NCBI GenBank assembly: GCA_015680685.1
Contig: MNCI01015721.1
Coordinates: forward strand, 203,730-267,729
Length of the DNA stretch: 64,000 nucleotides
From: Gnetum montanum
Taxonomy: Eukaryota; Streptophyta; Gnetopsida; Gnetales; Gnetaceae
Reading direction: 5' to 3'
The translations under genes and the position numbers were made by a program. Under the pieces are notes generated by a model. The model was not told the origin of the DNA. It did no database searches and saw nothing but the letters and a program-made list of their open reading frames with translations. Shown one piece after another: positions 1 through 11,960 of this stretch (its first letter is position 1; every line of letters starts with the position of its first letter).

Positions 1-1414
1 GTAGTCGAGAGGGTTCAGAAAATCTTTGGTACTTTGATGGGACCAGAATAGCTTTTTTTTATCTTTAAAGTGAATTCCCATGGTTTTTTAATTAGAAATT
101 GTCGAGTCTTTTAAAGGTTTTGTTTGAATGCAATCGTTGACATCTATTATCTAGTCAAAATTGAGTCTCGTACGTGGTAGTTTACGCAGCAATTTTTGGT
201 AGCATAATAGGATTGTCTTGAAGATATTGCTTGTTTGAGCCTTGGAAGTTAGAACAATTCGTAGATATTGAATTTGGGATAGCTATATTGGGAAGTGTTT
301 ACTCATGTCATTTTACCTTGTTTAAATATTTGAGGTCTACACAAATTTGCTTTCTTTTCTTTTCTGCTTATTTCCATTGAATCTTGCTCTATTTCTAGTT
401 TTCTTGTGGAACTATCTCTTTCTCTGGGGAAAATTAGGAGTAGATTGTGGAGTTGTGCTCAAATTTTTTTGCAAAATTTTATTTGTTACAAGTAGGTATT
501 ATAAGGACCACATAGACTAGGTAGTTGAACAAAATAGGAAATTTTCAAAAACTCACAGTACTTGGCAAAGTTGGCTGAACCTCTTTAAAGTAAGTCATTT
601 GTAGTTCACATACAACGCAATCGTTACATTTCTCACAACCGCACGCCGCAACAGCACACACACATACTCACATTAACTACTGAGTTTATTTGGAGGTATC
701 TAGGCCTTGGTGTTGCCAGAGACCAGCAGGCACCTAAATCCTGTTCGAGGACACTTGTTGGTGGTCGCGTCCCAAACGGTCGCCAACAATTAGATCTTAC
801 GACATTGTAGTTGTGATGTTGTAATACAATGTTGTGCCAACAAAAATCTATATATAGGTGCGAGGAGTTAGAAATTCTTTCATTCTCACATTTCAAAGTA
901 AGGGATGTTGATGTTGTTTTTTTGAGCTTCTAACACCCAAACTTTCAAGCTCCCTAACTTCTTCATCATATCTATGATTTGTGTGATTTTCAAATGCTCT
1001 TGATCATGGAGTGACCAACTTAGTTGTGGGGGAGAGTATTACACATAGAAGAGCCAAATTGAGCTAAATTTTTCTAATGTTGGAAGAGAATATCAAGGGT
1101 AAGAATAAGAGAAAATAAGAATATTTTAATCTATTAATTAAATAAATGCTAATGAACCTAACCAATTCTCCTAGCTAACCATCCAATAACATAATAAATA
1201 AGGAAAGGATAACTGTGAGAAGTCCTAATAATTAGAGAAATAATAAGCAAGTGTTTCTTTTTGAATTTTTCTAACTCTAAATTCATAATAAGAGCCAATA
1301 ATAATAATAAAGATAAAATGTTGAATAAAACCATGGATTTAAGAAAGGAATATGAACTAATAGAGACCTATTTAAATTCTTGCATAAGCTTAAATAAATC
1401 TTTAACAATTGTAG
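1..1414 (+). other. Spacer between pol and aORF of element A (3' part; rest off-window)
   Basis: No convincing coding region is seen. By comparison with element B, where the same kind of spacer lies between integrase and the additional ORF, this is the downstream spacer of element A, whose LTR, gag and pol lie left of the window. The short ORFs in it have no family resemblance. From about 960 onward it can be aligned by eye with 24130-24610 of element B: both contain a 'ttgatcatggag' string followed by 'caacttagttgtgg' and a purine run. Confidence 0.6.
780..1045 (+). promoter_or_regulatory. Candidate internal promoter of the A aORF, with purine tract
   Basis: A TATA-like string (ctatatatagg, 848-858) follows GTTGTGATG/ATGTTG-type repeats, about 560 bases before the aORF start. 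A polypurine string (gtgggggagag) lies at about 1027-1038. The counterpart in element B has a TATA box at about 24031-24052. Promoter function is inferred from position and motif only. Confidence 0.4.
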
Positions 1415-4149
1415 ATGGCTCCTAAAAGACTCGCAACAGAAGGATCCTCACAACATGAAAGTAAAAGACCATGAGGTCAAGGTAGAGGGAAAACCAAAAA
1501 AAAAAATAATAAATAAATTTAGAAGCAGAGTAGGAGGCCTAATCCTTTAGCATTTACTAACAAACCACTACTACAGAATAATCTATGTAGGTCAATGCTG
1601 AAGTACCACCAGCTCCTAAGTAAGGATAGCATCTCATGCTATCAGTAGAATGCCTTGAAGGTATTGAAGAGAAGTCCACCATGTTCACAATAATTGTGGA
1701 ACTGAATTTTGAACCATTCATAGAGTTTTTTTCCAAGAGTGTCCAAACCCAACTCCAAGCCTCTCCTTTATGGCCAGCTCTATCATGTAATGGTGAATGG
1801 TACTTTGGAGAAGTATACCAATTCTAGAAGAATAAACAAGATGATATTATTGTTAAGATCAAAGGAGTCTTAGTGCCTTACTCCATTGAAGCCATTGTAA
1901 AGGCACTTAATATTCCAAATGTCATAGTGAATGTAGCACAAATGTCCATTAGATTGGACACTAATGTAAAGAAGTTATGGCTATAGAGAGTATATGAAAA
2001 GAAGATAATAAGTATAGTAAATTAACTACTAAGGATAAGAGCTATTTCAAGATTGAAACCTACCACATTTTTCCTACCAAAAGGCTCAATAGAATTTCCA
2101 CCTATGTTGCTAGAGGAAGCATACTTATAATGGGAAAATTCAATGCCAACATAGTGCATTAGCTCTTTTCAAAAATATAGAGAAGGTTCAAAAAGAACAA
2201 GATAGGAAAACTTACACTGCCATTTCCTTGCCTCATTTGAAAGTTGTGTAAGAAAGCATGGATTTTGAAATATACAAATGATATTCTAAGAAAATCCTAG
2301 AATGCATCCTATGTAGAGATGTCCAAACTAGTGCCAACATAGAAAGATAAACTAGAGAAGCTAGCTAGCACTAAGGGAACAACAGGATCCAACCTAGCAA
2401 TTAACATTCCAACAACTAGGCAGCAAGAGGAAAGACCCAGTGGATCAATGTCTATTGGTGATAGAGTTAGATAGAGTGCTCCATTTGCATAATAAGATTA
2501 TAGGCCTTTCATGAGCCACTTGTTGTAGATCACAGAAACCATAAGTTGAGGAACAAGGAAAGGATCCACATTGTATCGAGTTAGGGATAACTCCATAAGG
2601 CCTATTGGATCAATAGGACCTGCTAGTGGGAAGGTATCTCTACATGTAGGAGGAGATAATGATTGGACATAGTAAATCTTAGGGAACACTGCATCTTTTC
2701 AAGTTATGCTAGAAACTAGAGAAGGATCCATAGTAGTGATGATGCAACATCAAGATGTAGTAGGAGCAACAAAAGTAACCACTAATCATATTAAAGAATC
2801 TTTTAATGTTTCCATTGTGTCAACAATAGATATTATAGGAACAAGAGATGTTGAAATGCTAGTTGGAACATTTATGACTCTAGTAGAACACGAAGATGTT
2901 CTCGATCGATTGCTATAGATAGGACAAGTAATGTAAAATCTCTTCGATATCCTTATCAATATTACTGTAGTTTAGTCTAATTTAAGTATAACAAAGGAGA
3001 TGTTGGTCATGGTAGAGACTAGGGAAGAGTATGTAGAAAATGAAGTACAGGGGTTGCAAGCTAAGTTAACAACCTTCAAAGCAAAAAAGAGAGACCCTAA
3101 ATAGTATATAGCCCTAGACTAACTAGATATATTTAGAACTAAACAAGTGAGGTAGCTCATAGCAAGGAACATTCAAGTAGAGATGGAGAAAGAAAAGGTT
3201 ATGTGGAATACATTAGTGGTAGAAGCACAAACATATGCACAGGCCAAAGCCATAACTATCTTGGAAGAAGACAATAAGAAACTTATTGTAGATAATAAAA
3301 GGTTGACAAACATTAAAAAGAAAAAAATGTTCTCAAAGAAAGCATTCATCAACTATAAGGATAATTCATAAGAGTCAACTAGGACATGAATAAATTGACC
3401 AAAGAAAATTAAACCTTGTCAATGGAAGAAGTTCATGCTATCTGTTAGAAATCAACAATTGAAATCAACACATAGCAAAATGAGGCCAAGAAACATGAAT
3501 GACTCAAAGAACACTTTAGAGACCAAGTGAACATGTACAAGCAAATGAATGAAAAAGAAATCTAGATGGCCAGGGCCAACATCTAATTATCAGCCAATTC
3601 TAGATAGCCTAGCCCATGTCCATTAGGCTAAGTAAAGAATAAATACTTGTAGATTGAAGATCTCATAGAGCAGATGGGATTAGCAACCCTTTGGTATGCT
3701 AATCTAGCCATGTTAAAAGTAGGTAGACTAAGAAATTAGTTGGAGAAATAGGTAGCTGTTATATATGCATTGTATGAGAAGGATTTTGCAAACATGAAAG
3801 ATGGTCAACAAAAAACTACATGTTGTAAACTTTGAACTCGATATAGTAAAAGCCAACTACTAAGAAAGGTGTAGCAACAAAACTAGCCTACAAAATGACT
3901 AACTATCAAGAACTAAGAAAGGTGGCCTTTGCATTTGATGAAGAAACAAGGCAATTTGTGGCTTGGTGCATGAAAGCCAATAAGATGTTTCCATAGCTAC
4001 CATGTCCATGGAAAGCACCGATGTCATCAAATATCACAAAATTTTCATGGATGGTACTTGATCCTAGGTTAGAGGAAGACAACCATTACCAATTTCAAAA
4101 GCCTAATTATAAAGGAAAGAAGCTATTGGAAAAGCCTCCATTATTGTGA
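1415..4149 (+). pseudogene. Additional ORF (aORF) of element A, plant transposon-protein-like, decayed
   Basis: Reads from ATG 1415 (context tagATGGC, the same as in element F) as MAPKR plus a Ser/Gln/Arg-rich N-terminus, to a TGA at 4147-4149, about 910 codons, with many in-frame stops. A conserved core (about 1690-2330) includes the pattern E-W-Y-F-G-E-x-Y-x-F, then a V-P-Y-S-x-E-A-I-x-K-A-L-x-I-P block and a K-x-L-W block. This resembles the domain of plant 'putative transposon proteins' found downstream of pol in Athila-like elements (family identity inferred). The last 350 residues are Lys/Glu/Gln-rich and coiled-coil-like, e.g. 3183-3371. Function unknown. B 24612-27440, F 60340-62165 and G 32585-34200 are further copies. 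Confidence 0.6.
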
Positions 4150-4371
4150 ACTTAAAGACTACATTGAGCTTTTTCATTTTGCTTTGCTTTGCTTTGTTTC
4201 ATTTGTTGTTAATTGTGTCCATTATGCTATGCATGAAAATTTTATAAAACATCACTTGAACCACAATGTGACATTCAGAGTCAAGTAGTCATGTCATAGT
4301 TTGAGTAGGCCTCCTAATTTTTTAAGAAACTCTATCCTTCTTTTGTTTTAACTCAAGGATGAGTTTCCAGT

Positions 4372-4385
4372 CAATTGTGGGGGTA
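4372..4385 (+). promoter_or_regulatory. Polypurine tract of element A
   Basis: A gtgggggta string lies directly against the LTR start at 4386. This is the usual plus-strand priming site. The same arrangement occurs at 27643 and 28165 in B, and on the minus strand at 8254 in C and 60088 in F. Confidence 0.7.
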
Positions 4386-5111
4386 TGATAAAATCTATTT
4401 TTGATAAGCCATGATATCATATATATGACATTGCAACTCTACATGCATCATTGTTGATGTGATGTAGTGAGTCCTATTCACCCCTATAAATACCAATACT
4501 CAGTTGCATCAATGAACAACTTTCATTTCATCCTTAGAAAAACTCTTGCTGTTTGTTTTTGTAATTTACACTTAGTGATAGAGTAAATGCGCATAGTATG
4601 ATGTTGAACAATTGAATGGGATCTTTATTTGAGTAGATTGTACTTGGACATAGTTCATGAGCTATAATAAATATTGAGATTGTTTTCCACCATTGCAGCA
4701 TTCACTTATTTCCTTTGTTTTACTTAGCTAATTTATTTACTTAATTTAACCTTCATTTTTTTAATATGCTTACTTTAGTATAGTCATTTATATTTATCAA
4801 ACACTTTACTTTTTCATGTTCATTAGTAAGGCATAATCAGTATGATTATTTTCTCGCATACAAGTGTAATCATTTGGTAATCCTATTAGTGTTATTACTT
4901 GGTTTGCCCAGGAGCATGATACTTGGTAACCTAGTGTCAGTTACATGAGTCCAAGATATGTATGATAAGCTAGGAATGGCTACTCATTGCCACAAGATAG
5001 AGTAGATTTACATTTCTTTCATCACTTAGATTTATATTTCATTTTTGCTTTCATTATGCTTGCACTTAGTGGTAACAAGAGCCAACAACATTAAGATATC
5101 ATATGCCTTAT
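4386..5111 (+). mobile_element. Element A 3' LTR, left part (interrupted by element B)
   Basis: Starts TGATAAAA right after the polypurine tract. It has a TATA box in 'cccctataaatacc' (about 4481-4494) and an R-like region with aataaatattgagat. It then matches B's LTR segment by segment (ctt-ggtaacctagt, atatgcc). The alignment stops at 5111 and resumes at 29019, so A's LTR was about 898 bp before B landed in it. Confidence 0.8.
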
Positions 5112-5993
5112 TGATGAAGTCAAATTTCGATACACAATGATATCACATCAACAATGTCATTAATGTGATATTGTAGTTTATGCTACGTCATTGTTGATAG
5201 GATATCTCGGGATGTGTGTAGCCCTATAAATATGACACTTGGGTGCACGATTTGCTAACTTTTCATTCCACACTCTACCAAAACTCTTGTAGTTTTATTT
5301 TGTAGTATTAGTGATAGAAGTGAATGCCTGTAGTGTGATGTTTAGTAATTGAAGGAGTCTTTATTCAAACAAATTATACTTGGGCATAATTTATGAATGG
5401 AAATAAAGATCAAAATTACTTCACATCATTGTAGCATTCCCTTAGTTTGCTTTTTGTTCACTTAGCAAAATGTTTACCATTTTTCTCGTTTAATGTTGTA
5501 CTTTTCCAAGTGCCTTACTTTTACTATTAATAGTAAGTGGAATGAGTATGACTAATTTTGAGCACTTAAGTGTAATCTTTTGTTAAGCTCAGTAGTGTTA
5601 TTGCTTGGTATGCCTAGTAGCATAATGCTTGGTAACCTAGTAACAATCACACAAAGTTCAAGGTGTGTACAGAAAATCAGGACCAGATGCTCATTGCCTT
5701 AGGGTAGAGTAGATTTACATACTTGCATTTACTTAGACTTAGATTAAATTTCATTCTCAATTATGTTTATTGCTAGGAGTAAAATTGGCTTAACAACATC
5801 ATTTATTATATGTCTCATGGTGAGCTAATGCATATACTTATACTTCACTAGCTCCGTGTGGGAAGATAACAGTTTCAAACTTAACTCAATATTAATAGCA
5901 TATCAACATTGTCTATCTATGGATTATGATTGGATCATGCATGAACACTCATGACTTGTATGTTTGGGTATTGGATTACTTCATCACTCATCA
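5112..5993 (+). mobile_element. Element B 5' LTR
   Basis: 882 bp, TGATGAAG...CTCATCA, matching the 3' LTR at 28172-29018 throughout. A GATATC-type motif array precedes the TATA box in 'ccctataaatatgac' (5222-5236). The 5 bases before it (5107-5111, CTTAT) and after the 3' LTR (29019-29023, CTCAC) look like a target-site duplication that has since picked up two transitions. Confidence 0.85.
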
Positions 5994-5994
5994 T

Positions 5995-6013
5995 TAGTGC
6001 TGTTGTTGGGGAT
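5995..6013 (+). promoter_or_regulatory. Primer binding site of element B (tRNA-Asp type, decayed)
   Basis: One base after the LTR. Compared with the 3' end of plant tRNA-Asp (complement begins TGGCGCCGTTGCCGGGGA), every mismatch is a C-to-T or G-to-A transition. The Asp primer is typical of Athila and Tat-type Ty3/gypsy elements. Confidence 0.7.
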
Positions 6014-6096
6014 AGTTAATGTGTACTAAGTAGTTGATTTTACAAAGTTTGTTGTATCAAGAATTCAAAGTTAAAACTTCTAATCCTTAAATAAAC

Positions 6097-7429
6097 TTGA
6101 ATACACACATACTTAAAAAGCATAACAGTTTCAACATGGCTTCACTTAATGAAAAATCACCACCTGCCAAAGAGCTACAAAGAGGTAATGATAGAACTAG
6201 TGATAAAGAAGACTGGGGGATGTCCATGCAAATCAAAATCACATACACTCACATTGATCCCTACTATTCAAACTTTAATTTCATCTTTCATCAAGATGGG
6301 AAAATGAAGTGGAAAGACATATAGGATAACATAGTCTTGCCTCCAAAGCTAGCAGCACTCAGCATGCTTCAAACTACCTTAAGAGGAATGAATCTAAACT
6401 AGGTACATGAAGGGTATCATGTGACTAAGCACATGAAAATACCCTACCAGCCTATAAAGGAAAAAATGAAAAAAGATATTGTCATGGAAATTAAGCATGC
6501 ACATAACAAGGGAAAGTAGGTTAACACTCTAGTTGTCCTAGAAGAACTTGATGGTGATGCCTTCATCATAGAAAAACTCCGCTAGAATCGTGAGGATCCT
6601 TCTCAAACACCTATCATTCAACTTGAAGAACTTGTCAAAGTTTAATTACATTTTACCTTAGTAGAGATAGCTAGAAGGGAGGAAACAAACTCCAAGTATA
6701 GGTAGATCTTCAAGCCAAGAGTTTTTGCTAACTCACAAGGAGAAATTCCAAAGTCATTAAGGGAGGACAAGCTAACATTATTTCCCTACAACTTGATCTT
6801 CATCCTCATGATAATCAGTGGACTATGATAGGAGGAAATAGAAGTATCAAGACCATAATAGGAAAGAACAAAGAACTCATGATCATTATGACCATTGTTT
6901 AAGATACTCTAATGAGGAAGATGAAGACCATGAATGAAGAAGGCATAGGAATAGAAGAGAGGATCAATAAAGGTATGAGCACCAAAGGGGGTATCGCTAC
7001 AATAGAGCTCATGAACTTGATCACAATGATGAACCCTTGTTGGAAACTTGTAGTATGATCAATATCTAGGAAGATTTCTATATACGAATTAGGCATGTCA
7101 AGGATAATTGAATCAAGTGGCTAGACATGAAAAACATGCCTAGATTTGAGGATGGTTACAATGCTGATCCTTAACATCACCTTCAAGCATTCCATGATGC
7201 CTACATCTTACAAAACATAGAAAGTGACTAGCAGAAACTAAAGTTGTTCCCTAGGATATTTGTGAAAGAAGCTGAAAGTTGGTATAGATTACTCGAACTG
7301 AAATCAATTAGAAGATGGAGTACCATGTTGGAACTTTTCAATGACAAATATCAAACTTATTCTTAGGTGTCCAATCTAAGGAAACAAATCCAAGGATGGA
7401 AGCAAGGGATCCATGAATCCCTTGATGTG
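6097..7429 (+). pseudogene. Element B gag, N-terminal part (split by element C)
   Basis: Codes for the N-terminal part of an Athila-like gag. Leading residues from 6097 or 6136 (MASLNEKS) are followed by an acidic and Arg-rich stretch. The capsid-type core then reads F-x-D-G-Y near 7140, A-E-S-W-Y-R-L-L-E near 7270, and W-S-x-M-L-E-L-F-x-x-K-Y (about 7310-7350), the classic retrotransposon gag pattern. Several stops (mostly TAG) break it. It stops at 7429, where element C begins. The continuation at 17418 resumes in the same protein context. Confidence 0.75.
7425..7429. repeat. Target-site duplication of element C, left (ATGTG)
   Basis: The five bases immediately left of the element C LTR. 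The same five bases occur immediately right of its other LTR at 17413-17417. Confidence 0.92.
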
Positions 7430-8253
7430 TGATGAGCGATGAGTTATCCCTACACTCAACCATATGAATACGAGAATCCATGCATGATCCAGTCAAATTC
7501 CAAGGACTAAGTGTTTATGCGCCTTTACAGAATAAGGATGGGTTAGTCAATCGTTGTCTTCCTAAGCTTACTTGTATGGCATGATTGTATGGTTAAGTAA
7601 ACTTGAGGTATATGATTTTTATATATATTTTTATGTTTATGTCCTGGTGCTACAAAGGCAGAAGTGAACTAATTAAGTAACTAATCTACTATGCTCTAAC
7701 TAGTCTTAACACCAGCATCCGTTCCCACTTGCCATACACATCCTGAACCAATGCAATACTACTGGGATTACCAAATACTAATCGTTACTGGGTTACCAAG
7801 TGTTCCACACATGCTTGAAGTGGTCATACTAAGTGTGCTTACTTGGGGGAGTTAATAGAGAGAGAGAGAGAGAGAACATTAATTAACTAAGGAAAGCATT
7901 AAATAACTATAAATAACATTAAATAAGAAATTCTAAATGCTATAAGGTTTATCACAAAGTTTGTCTTTATTTTTGGCCACAAGGTGTGCTTAGGTACACA
8001 ATGCTCGAATAAAGATCCATTTGCTTTATGACTCCTATTGTGGGCACTGAAAAATAATTCTAACTCTGAGAAGGAAAAAAGGCAAGAGTTTGGGTAAGGG
8101 ACTAAGACTAATTAATTAACTATTTCCAAACCAAGTGTGCTTGCCTCTTATGTATAGGTGACAAGATAGGCTCGGATATTGGATGTCCGATATTGCTTGG
8201 AAGGCTCCAATATCGCGTATCCGATATTGTGGCCCTGATATCACAGCTCATCA
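7430..8253 (-). mobile_element. Element C 3' LTR
   Basis: 824 bp bounded by the inverted heptamer TGATGAG/CTCATCA. It closely matches 16548-17412, differing mainly by transitions and by the length of a GA microsatellite (about 7859-7875). Transcription runs right to left: TATA (cctatacataag on the minus strand, about 8150-8163) is preceded upstream by a GATATC/GATATT array at 8170-8245. Confidence 0.92.
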
Positions 8254-8268
8254 TACCCCCATGACTGA
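8254..8268 (-). promoter_or_regulatory. Polypurine tract of element C
   Basis: Reads catgggggta on the minus strand, directly abutting the LTR start. This matches the polypurine tracts of A, B and F. Confidence 0.8.
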
Positions 8269-10130
8269 ATGAAAACTCATCTTCGAGTTTCTTACAAAAT
8301 ATTGGGAAGGTATGGGATTATTGACTGAATGAGAATTGACAATGATAGGGAATAATAGACTCAAAGTGCCTGGTGAACAGATTGACAAACATATTACAAC
8401 ATTGGTGTTCACACCCATTGTGGTGAACATTGTACATAGATGACATCGAGACCCTCATCTGACAACTTAAAGAGAAAGAGAGAGAGAAAAGAAAATGAGG
8501 CATGTTGCTACTGATGTTAGAAATGTGCATTCCATTGTTCATCCATAGCCACATGACCAAACTTGTTACTTGCATAAATGCTCCAACTCCAGTCCATTCT
8601 GAGTGCTTCCTCCTATCCTAGTCCATTGTTCATGTAATTACCATCTGCACATACAACACAGTTACAAATTAGCAAGGATAGATAAGCCATAATGTAGTTG
8701 ATACCTTGCCTCAATATAAGCACATTGGATGGGTTGTGGGTATGGCAGATATTGGGTTAGAGGTTTTTAACTAATAACTACCCAAGGTGTAGGGGTGAGA
8801 TAGGTAATTGAATGGAAAAATTTATGACAGGGCCTCCATGACTAAGAGCGAACCTCCAGTAGCGATAGGGTGGAAAAACTGAAGGAACAATGAAGATGAG
8901 GGAAATAACAATAGTGAAACCAATAAAATGGATGTTATGGATGGGGATGAAACAAGAAATGATTAATTGCAAAGAATGTTTAAGGAAAAGAACTTAATAA
9001 TTGCACCAAAAAGGAATGCTAGTGGGTCCTCCCGAAAGTAAGCTCATGCCTTTTATGCCCTGACAGATCTACAAACCAAAGAGTTCGTAGGCTCTCAGAA
9101 TGACATATGGAAACAATGGTTAAGAACTTACCCACAAGAGTTTACCGAAGACTAACAATGCATCAACCAAGACATAGACTAATCATAAAATCAGCAATGA
9201 GGTGGAATATGGAAAGAAATATGGAAGGAGAGGAGGAAATGGAATGGAATCCCAAGAGCAAGGTTATGTAAAGTTCCTTATGTATTATGTGGTTAAGGTG
9301 ATTGAATAAAATTCATCACAAATATGGACTCAAACCAACCACATCTAGTGACCTCACATCAATATATTTGACCAACCTATCCTCTTGAAGCAACAAGAAT
9401 GCGTCCATCAAGTCACCACCATTCCAAGGAGAGAAGGATATGGAAGTAGGAAGCGAGAAAGGGCCTTAGTTAGAGGGAACCTTCAAGCATGGGTAACATG
9501 TCTTTCCAGTGCCATAACCAGTGTTTGTAGCCCATGTTTCTTTATTATATCTAAGGGGTGTGCTTTGAATTCCCAATAGTTTTTTTTTGTATGAGAACCA
9601 CACCATGCAAAGACTTATTTAGATTCATTCAACTTCTTGATATTTTGTTAATAGTGAAATGGTAGAAGACTCATGAAAAGCATCCAAGTACCTAAGAGAA
9701 TAGTCAGCACAAATGCGTTGAATCCCCTTAAAGTCACACCCTTTTCAATTCATTTGAATCTTTCCTTGGTTTGAAAAGTACCAAGCCACTAGTTCATTAA
9801 TAAGTTTTTCTTAGAAAAAAGGGATAGTACACTTCCAAACAAAGGGGGACCATAGAGTTAAATGGATGAATGGATGACATGGACTCATTGCCTATTTTAT
9901 CAAAAGAAACCAAATCTTAGTATCAACATTAAAAATCAAAGGTAAAAACCAAACATTAACAATCAACACCATTATAGGACAATCCACCATGATGAGCACT
10001 TATTGTATGATGAATGAAAGTAAATCAAACAAACAAAGAAATAGTAAAAATGGTAATGATGGTGTAAAAAAAAAAGTAAATAAGAAAAAATGTGTAAAAT
10101 AAAAATACAAAAGGAACTGAGGGCTAAGAA
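8269..10130 (-). other. Element C pol-to-LTR spacer; aORF missing
   Basis: No supported coding region. 9380-9580 matches 63440-63570 in element F by eye ('ttagttagagg', 'catgggtaacatgtctttc', 'taaggggtgtgctt'), so this is the same downstream spacer. The aORF and its promoter, present in F between the spacer and the LTR, are absent here: only about 0.5 kb separates the polypurine tract from spacer-like sequence. A minus-strand purine tract (gtgggggagaggg, about 10145-10157) marks the end of pol. Confidence 0.6.
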
Positions 10131-10133
10131 TGA

Positions 10134-11447
10134 TTAGCATTGGGGGCCCTCTCCCCCACGACTGAGTTGGAGGGAGGAGATCTGAAATAATGAGCAGGGT
10201 TGTCCACCAATAGAGGTAGTATTAGTATTGGATGTTTTAGGCTCATGGAAAGGTTTGGTGTGTTGGATGTTGACAAAAAATTTCTTATCTGGGCTATCAA
10301 GTTTGTAAATCATCATGGCTCCTGAAGGAAAAGTTGCATGAATAATATAAGGTCCTTCCCACAGTGTTTCAAATTTAGTGCATTGTGGCACGTGTGTGGG
10401 GTTCCAATAAAGAATCTTATCTCCTGGTTGGTACTTAACTTTTCCAATTTTTAGGTCATGATGTCATTTATTAAAAGCCTTACGCAATTCATTAGATGAC
10501 AGGGTGACTAATCAGTTCTCATCTAGTAGGTTAAGGTTCATTAACTATTCTTTTTGTGCTAGATTAAGGTCAAGGTTGAGATCACATGCTGTAGATAGTG
10601 TACAGAGTTTTGCTTAAATAGGAAGTGTTGGGAGTTTTCCATACACTAACTCATAGGAAGAGTAGCCTATAGGGAGTTTCCATGTGGAGTGGTATGCCCA
10701 AAGAGCATCATTCAATTTGGTGTTCCAGTCTCGCCTATATTTGCTAATGGTCAGTGTTAGTATTTTTGTTATTTTCCTATTGGTGACTTCAGCTTGACCA
10801 TTCACTTGAGGATGATAGGATGTAGTCAGCTTGTGCTCCACTCCCAACCATTGCATCAATTTTCAAAAAGTTGAACCTGTAAAGTGTGTACCATTGTTAG
10901 AACTAAGTGCACGAGGCACACCAAACTTGTTCACAATTTGTTGTTGAATAAATTGTGCAATGGTAGATGATGTACAATCCATAATAGTGGCTGCTTATGC
11001 CCACTTTGTAAATTAGTTAATAGTAACAACAATGTAGGCTTTTCCATTGGACATTGGTGTAATAAGCCCCATAAAATTAATTCCCCATATATCGAAAGGT
11101 TCTAAAGGTTGAATTCATTATTGTGGACCCTCCATTCTAGTAGTCATTCCCCCATCATGTTGGCAGTGCTCACAAGATTGGACAAAATGATGAGCATCTC
11201 GGAATAATGTAAGCTAATAAAATCCTGCAAGCAAGATTTTAATGGCTATTTGTCTTCCACCATAATGACCCATACAAGGACCCTCATGAGCATCCTAGAG
11301 AACTCATAATTAATCTACATCAGGAACTTACCATTGGACCAAGCCATCTGGACATACCTTATAAAGGTGTCCATTGATTTCCATGAAATGTTTGGCTTGG
11401 TGAAGAAACTATTGTTTCTTTTTAGCGTCTAACCCTTGTGCTGTTTC
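10134..11447 (-). pseudogene. Element C integrase (Ty3/gypsy, Athila-like), broken
   Basis: On the minus strand, the zinc-binding and catalytic core regions lie at about 11440-10870. The stretch 10859-10614 reads from G-V-E-H-K-L-T-T-S-Y-H-P-Q-x-N-G-Q-A-E through W-x-x-K-L-x-D-A-L-W-A-Y to Y-S-S-Y-E-L-V-Y-G-K-L-P-T-L-P, the conserved end of the gypsy integrase core. The C-terminal part (10391-10134) has F-E-T-L-W-E-G-P-Y-I-I and ends near the purine tract. Stops and frameshifts separate the blocks. No chromodomain was seen, as expected for Athila. Confidence 0.8.
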
Positions 11448-11960
11448 TTATGTAAGGAGATAGGTAAGAATGCTACTATGCCAATTTATCTCTGTGGTTA
11501 ATTGATTATTTACTACATCTGCAAAGAGGAATTTATCAAGAAAGTGATTAGAAAGCAGATATTCATCCTCTTTATTGTCCCATCTTAATCGAGATAAATG
11601 ATCAGCAACAACGTTCTCAGTGCCTTTACGATCAATCATTGTAAGATCAAACTCTTGTAAGATCATAAGCCATCATATGATGCGAGGGCTGACCATTGGT
11701 TTATTCAGCAGGAACCGAATTGCACTATGGTCTATGTGTAAAAATACCTTATAGCTCAATACATAGTGCCTAAACTTATCTAGTGCAAACACCACAGTCA
11801 TTAATTCCTTTTCTGTTGTGGTGTAGTTGAGTTGTGCACTAGCAATACTTCAACTTGCATAGTGAATGTAATAGGGTCATTTCTGGCCATCTAACTGTGT
11901 AAGTACGGCTCCTAAAGCATAGTTGGATTCGTCAGTCATTATGTGGAATGGTCTAGACCA
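11448..11960 (-). pseudogene. Element C RNase H region
   Basis: On the minus strand, the block about 11960-11690 reads as the gypsy RNase H segment (in-frame matches to T-T-x-K-E-L, hexapeptides around Y-S-x-x-x-x). It ends in 11666-11448 with F-D-L-T-M-I-D-R-K-G-T-E-N-V-V-A-D-H-L-S-R-L, the typical end of RNase H before integrase. It carries a few stops. B has the matching segment at about 20530-20930. Confidence 0.75.

Noticed and set aside
633-896. 87-codon minus ORF with several Cys near its C-terminus
   Set aside because: No conserved motif. It lies in the non-coding spacer of element A and overlaps the TATA-like region of the internal promoter.
8318-8575. 85-codon minus ORF just inside element C
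   Set aside because: Low-complexity Ser/Met-rich frame with no match to the aORF core, in the place where the aORF is missing.
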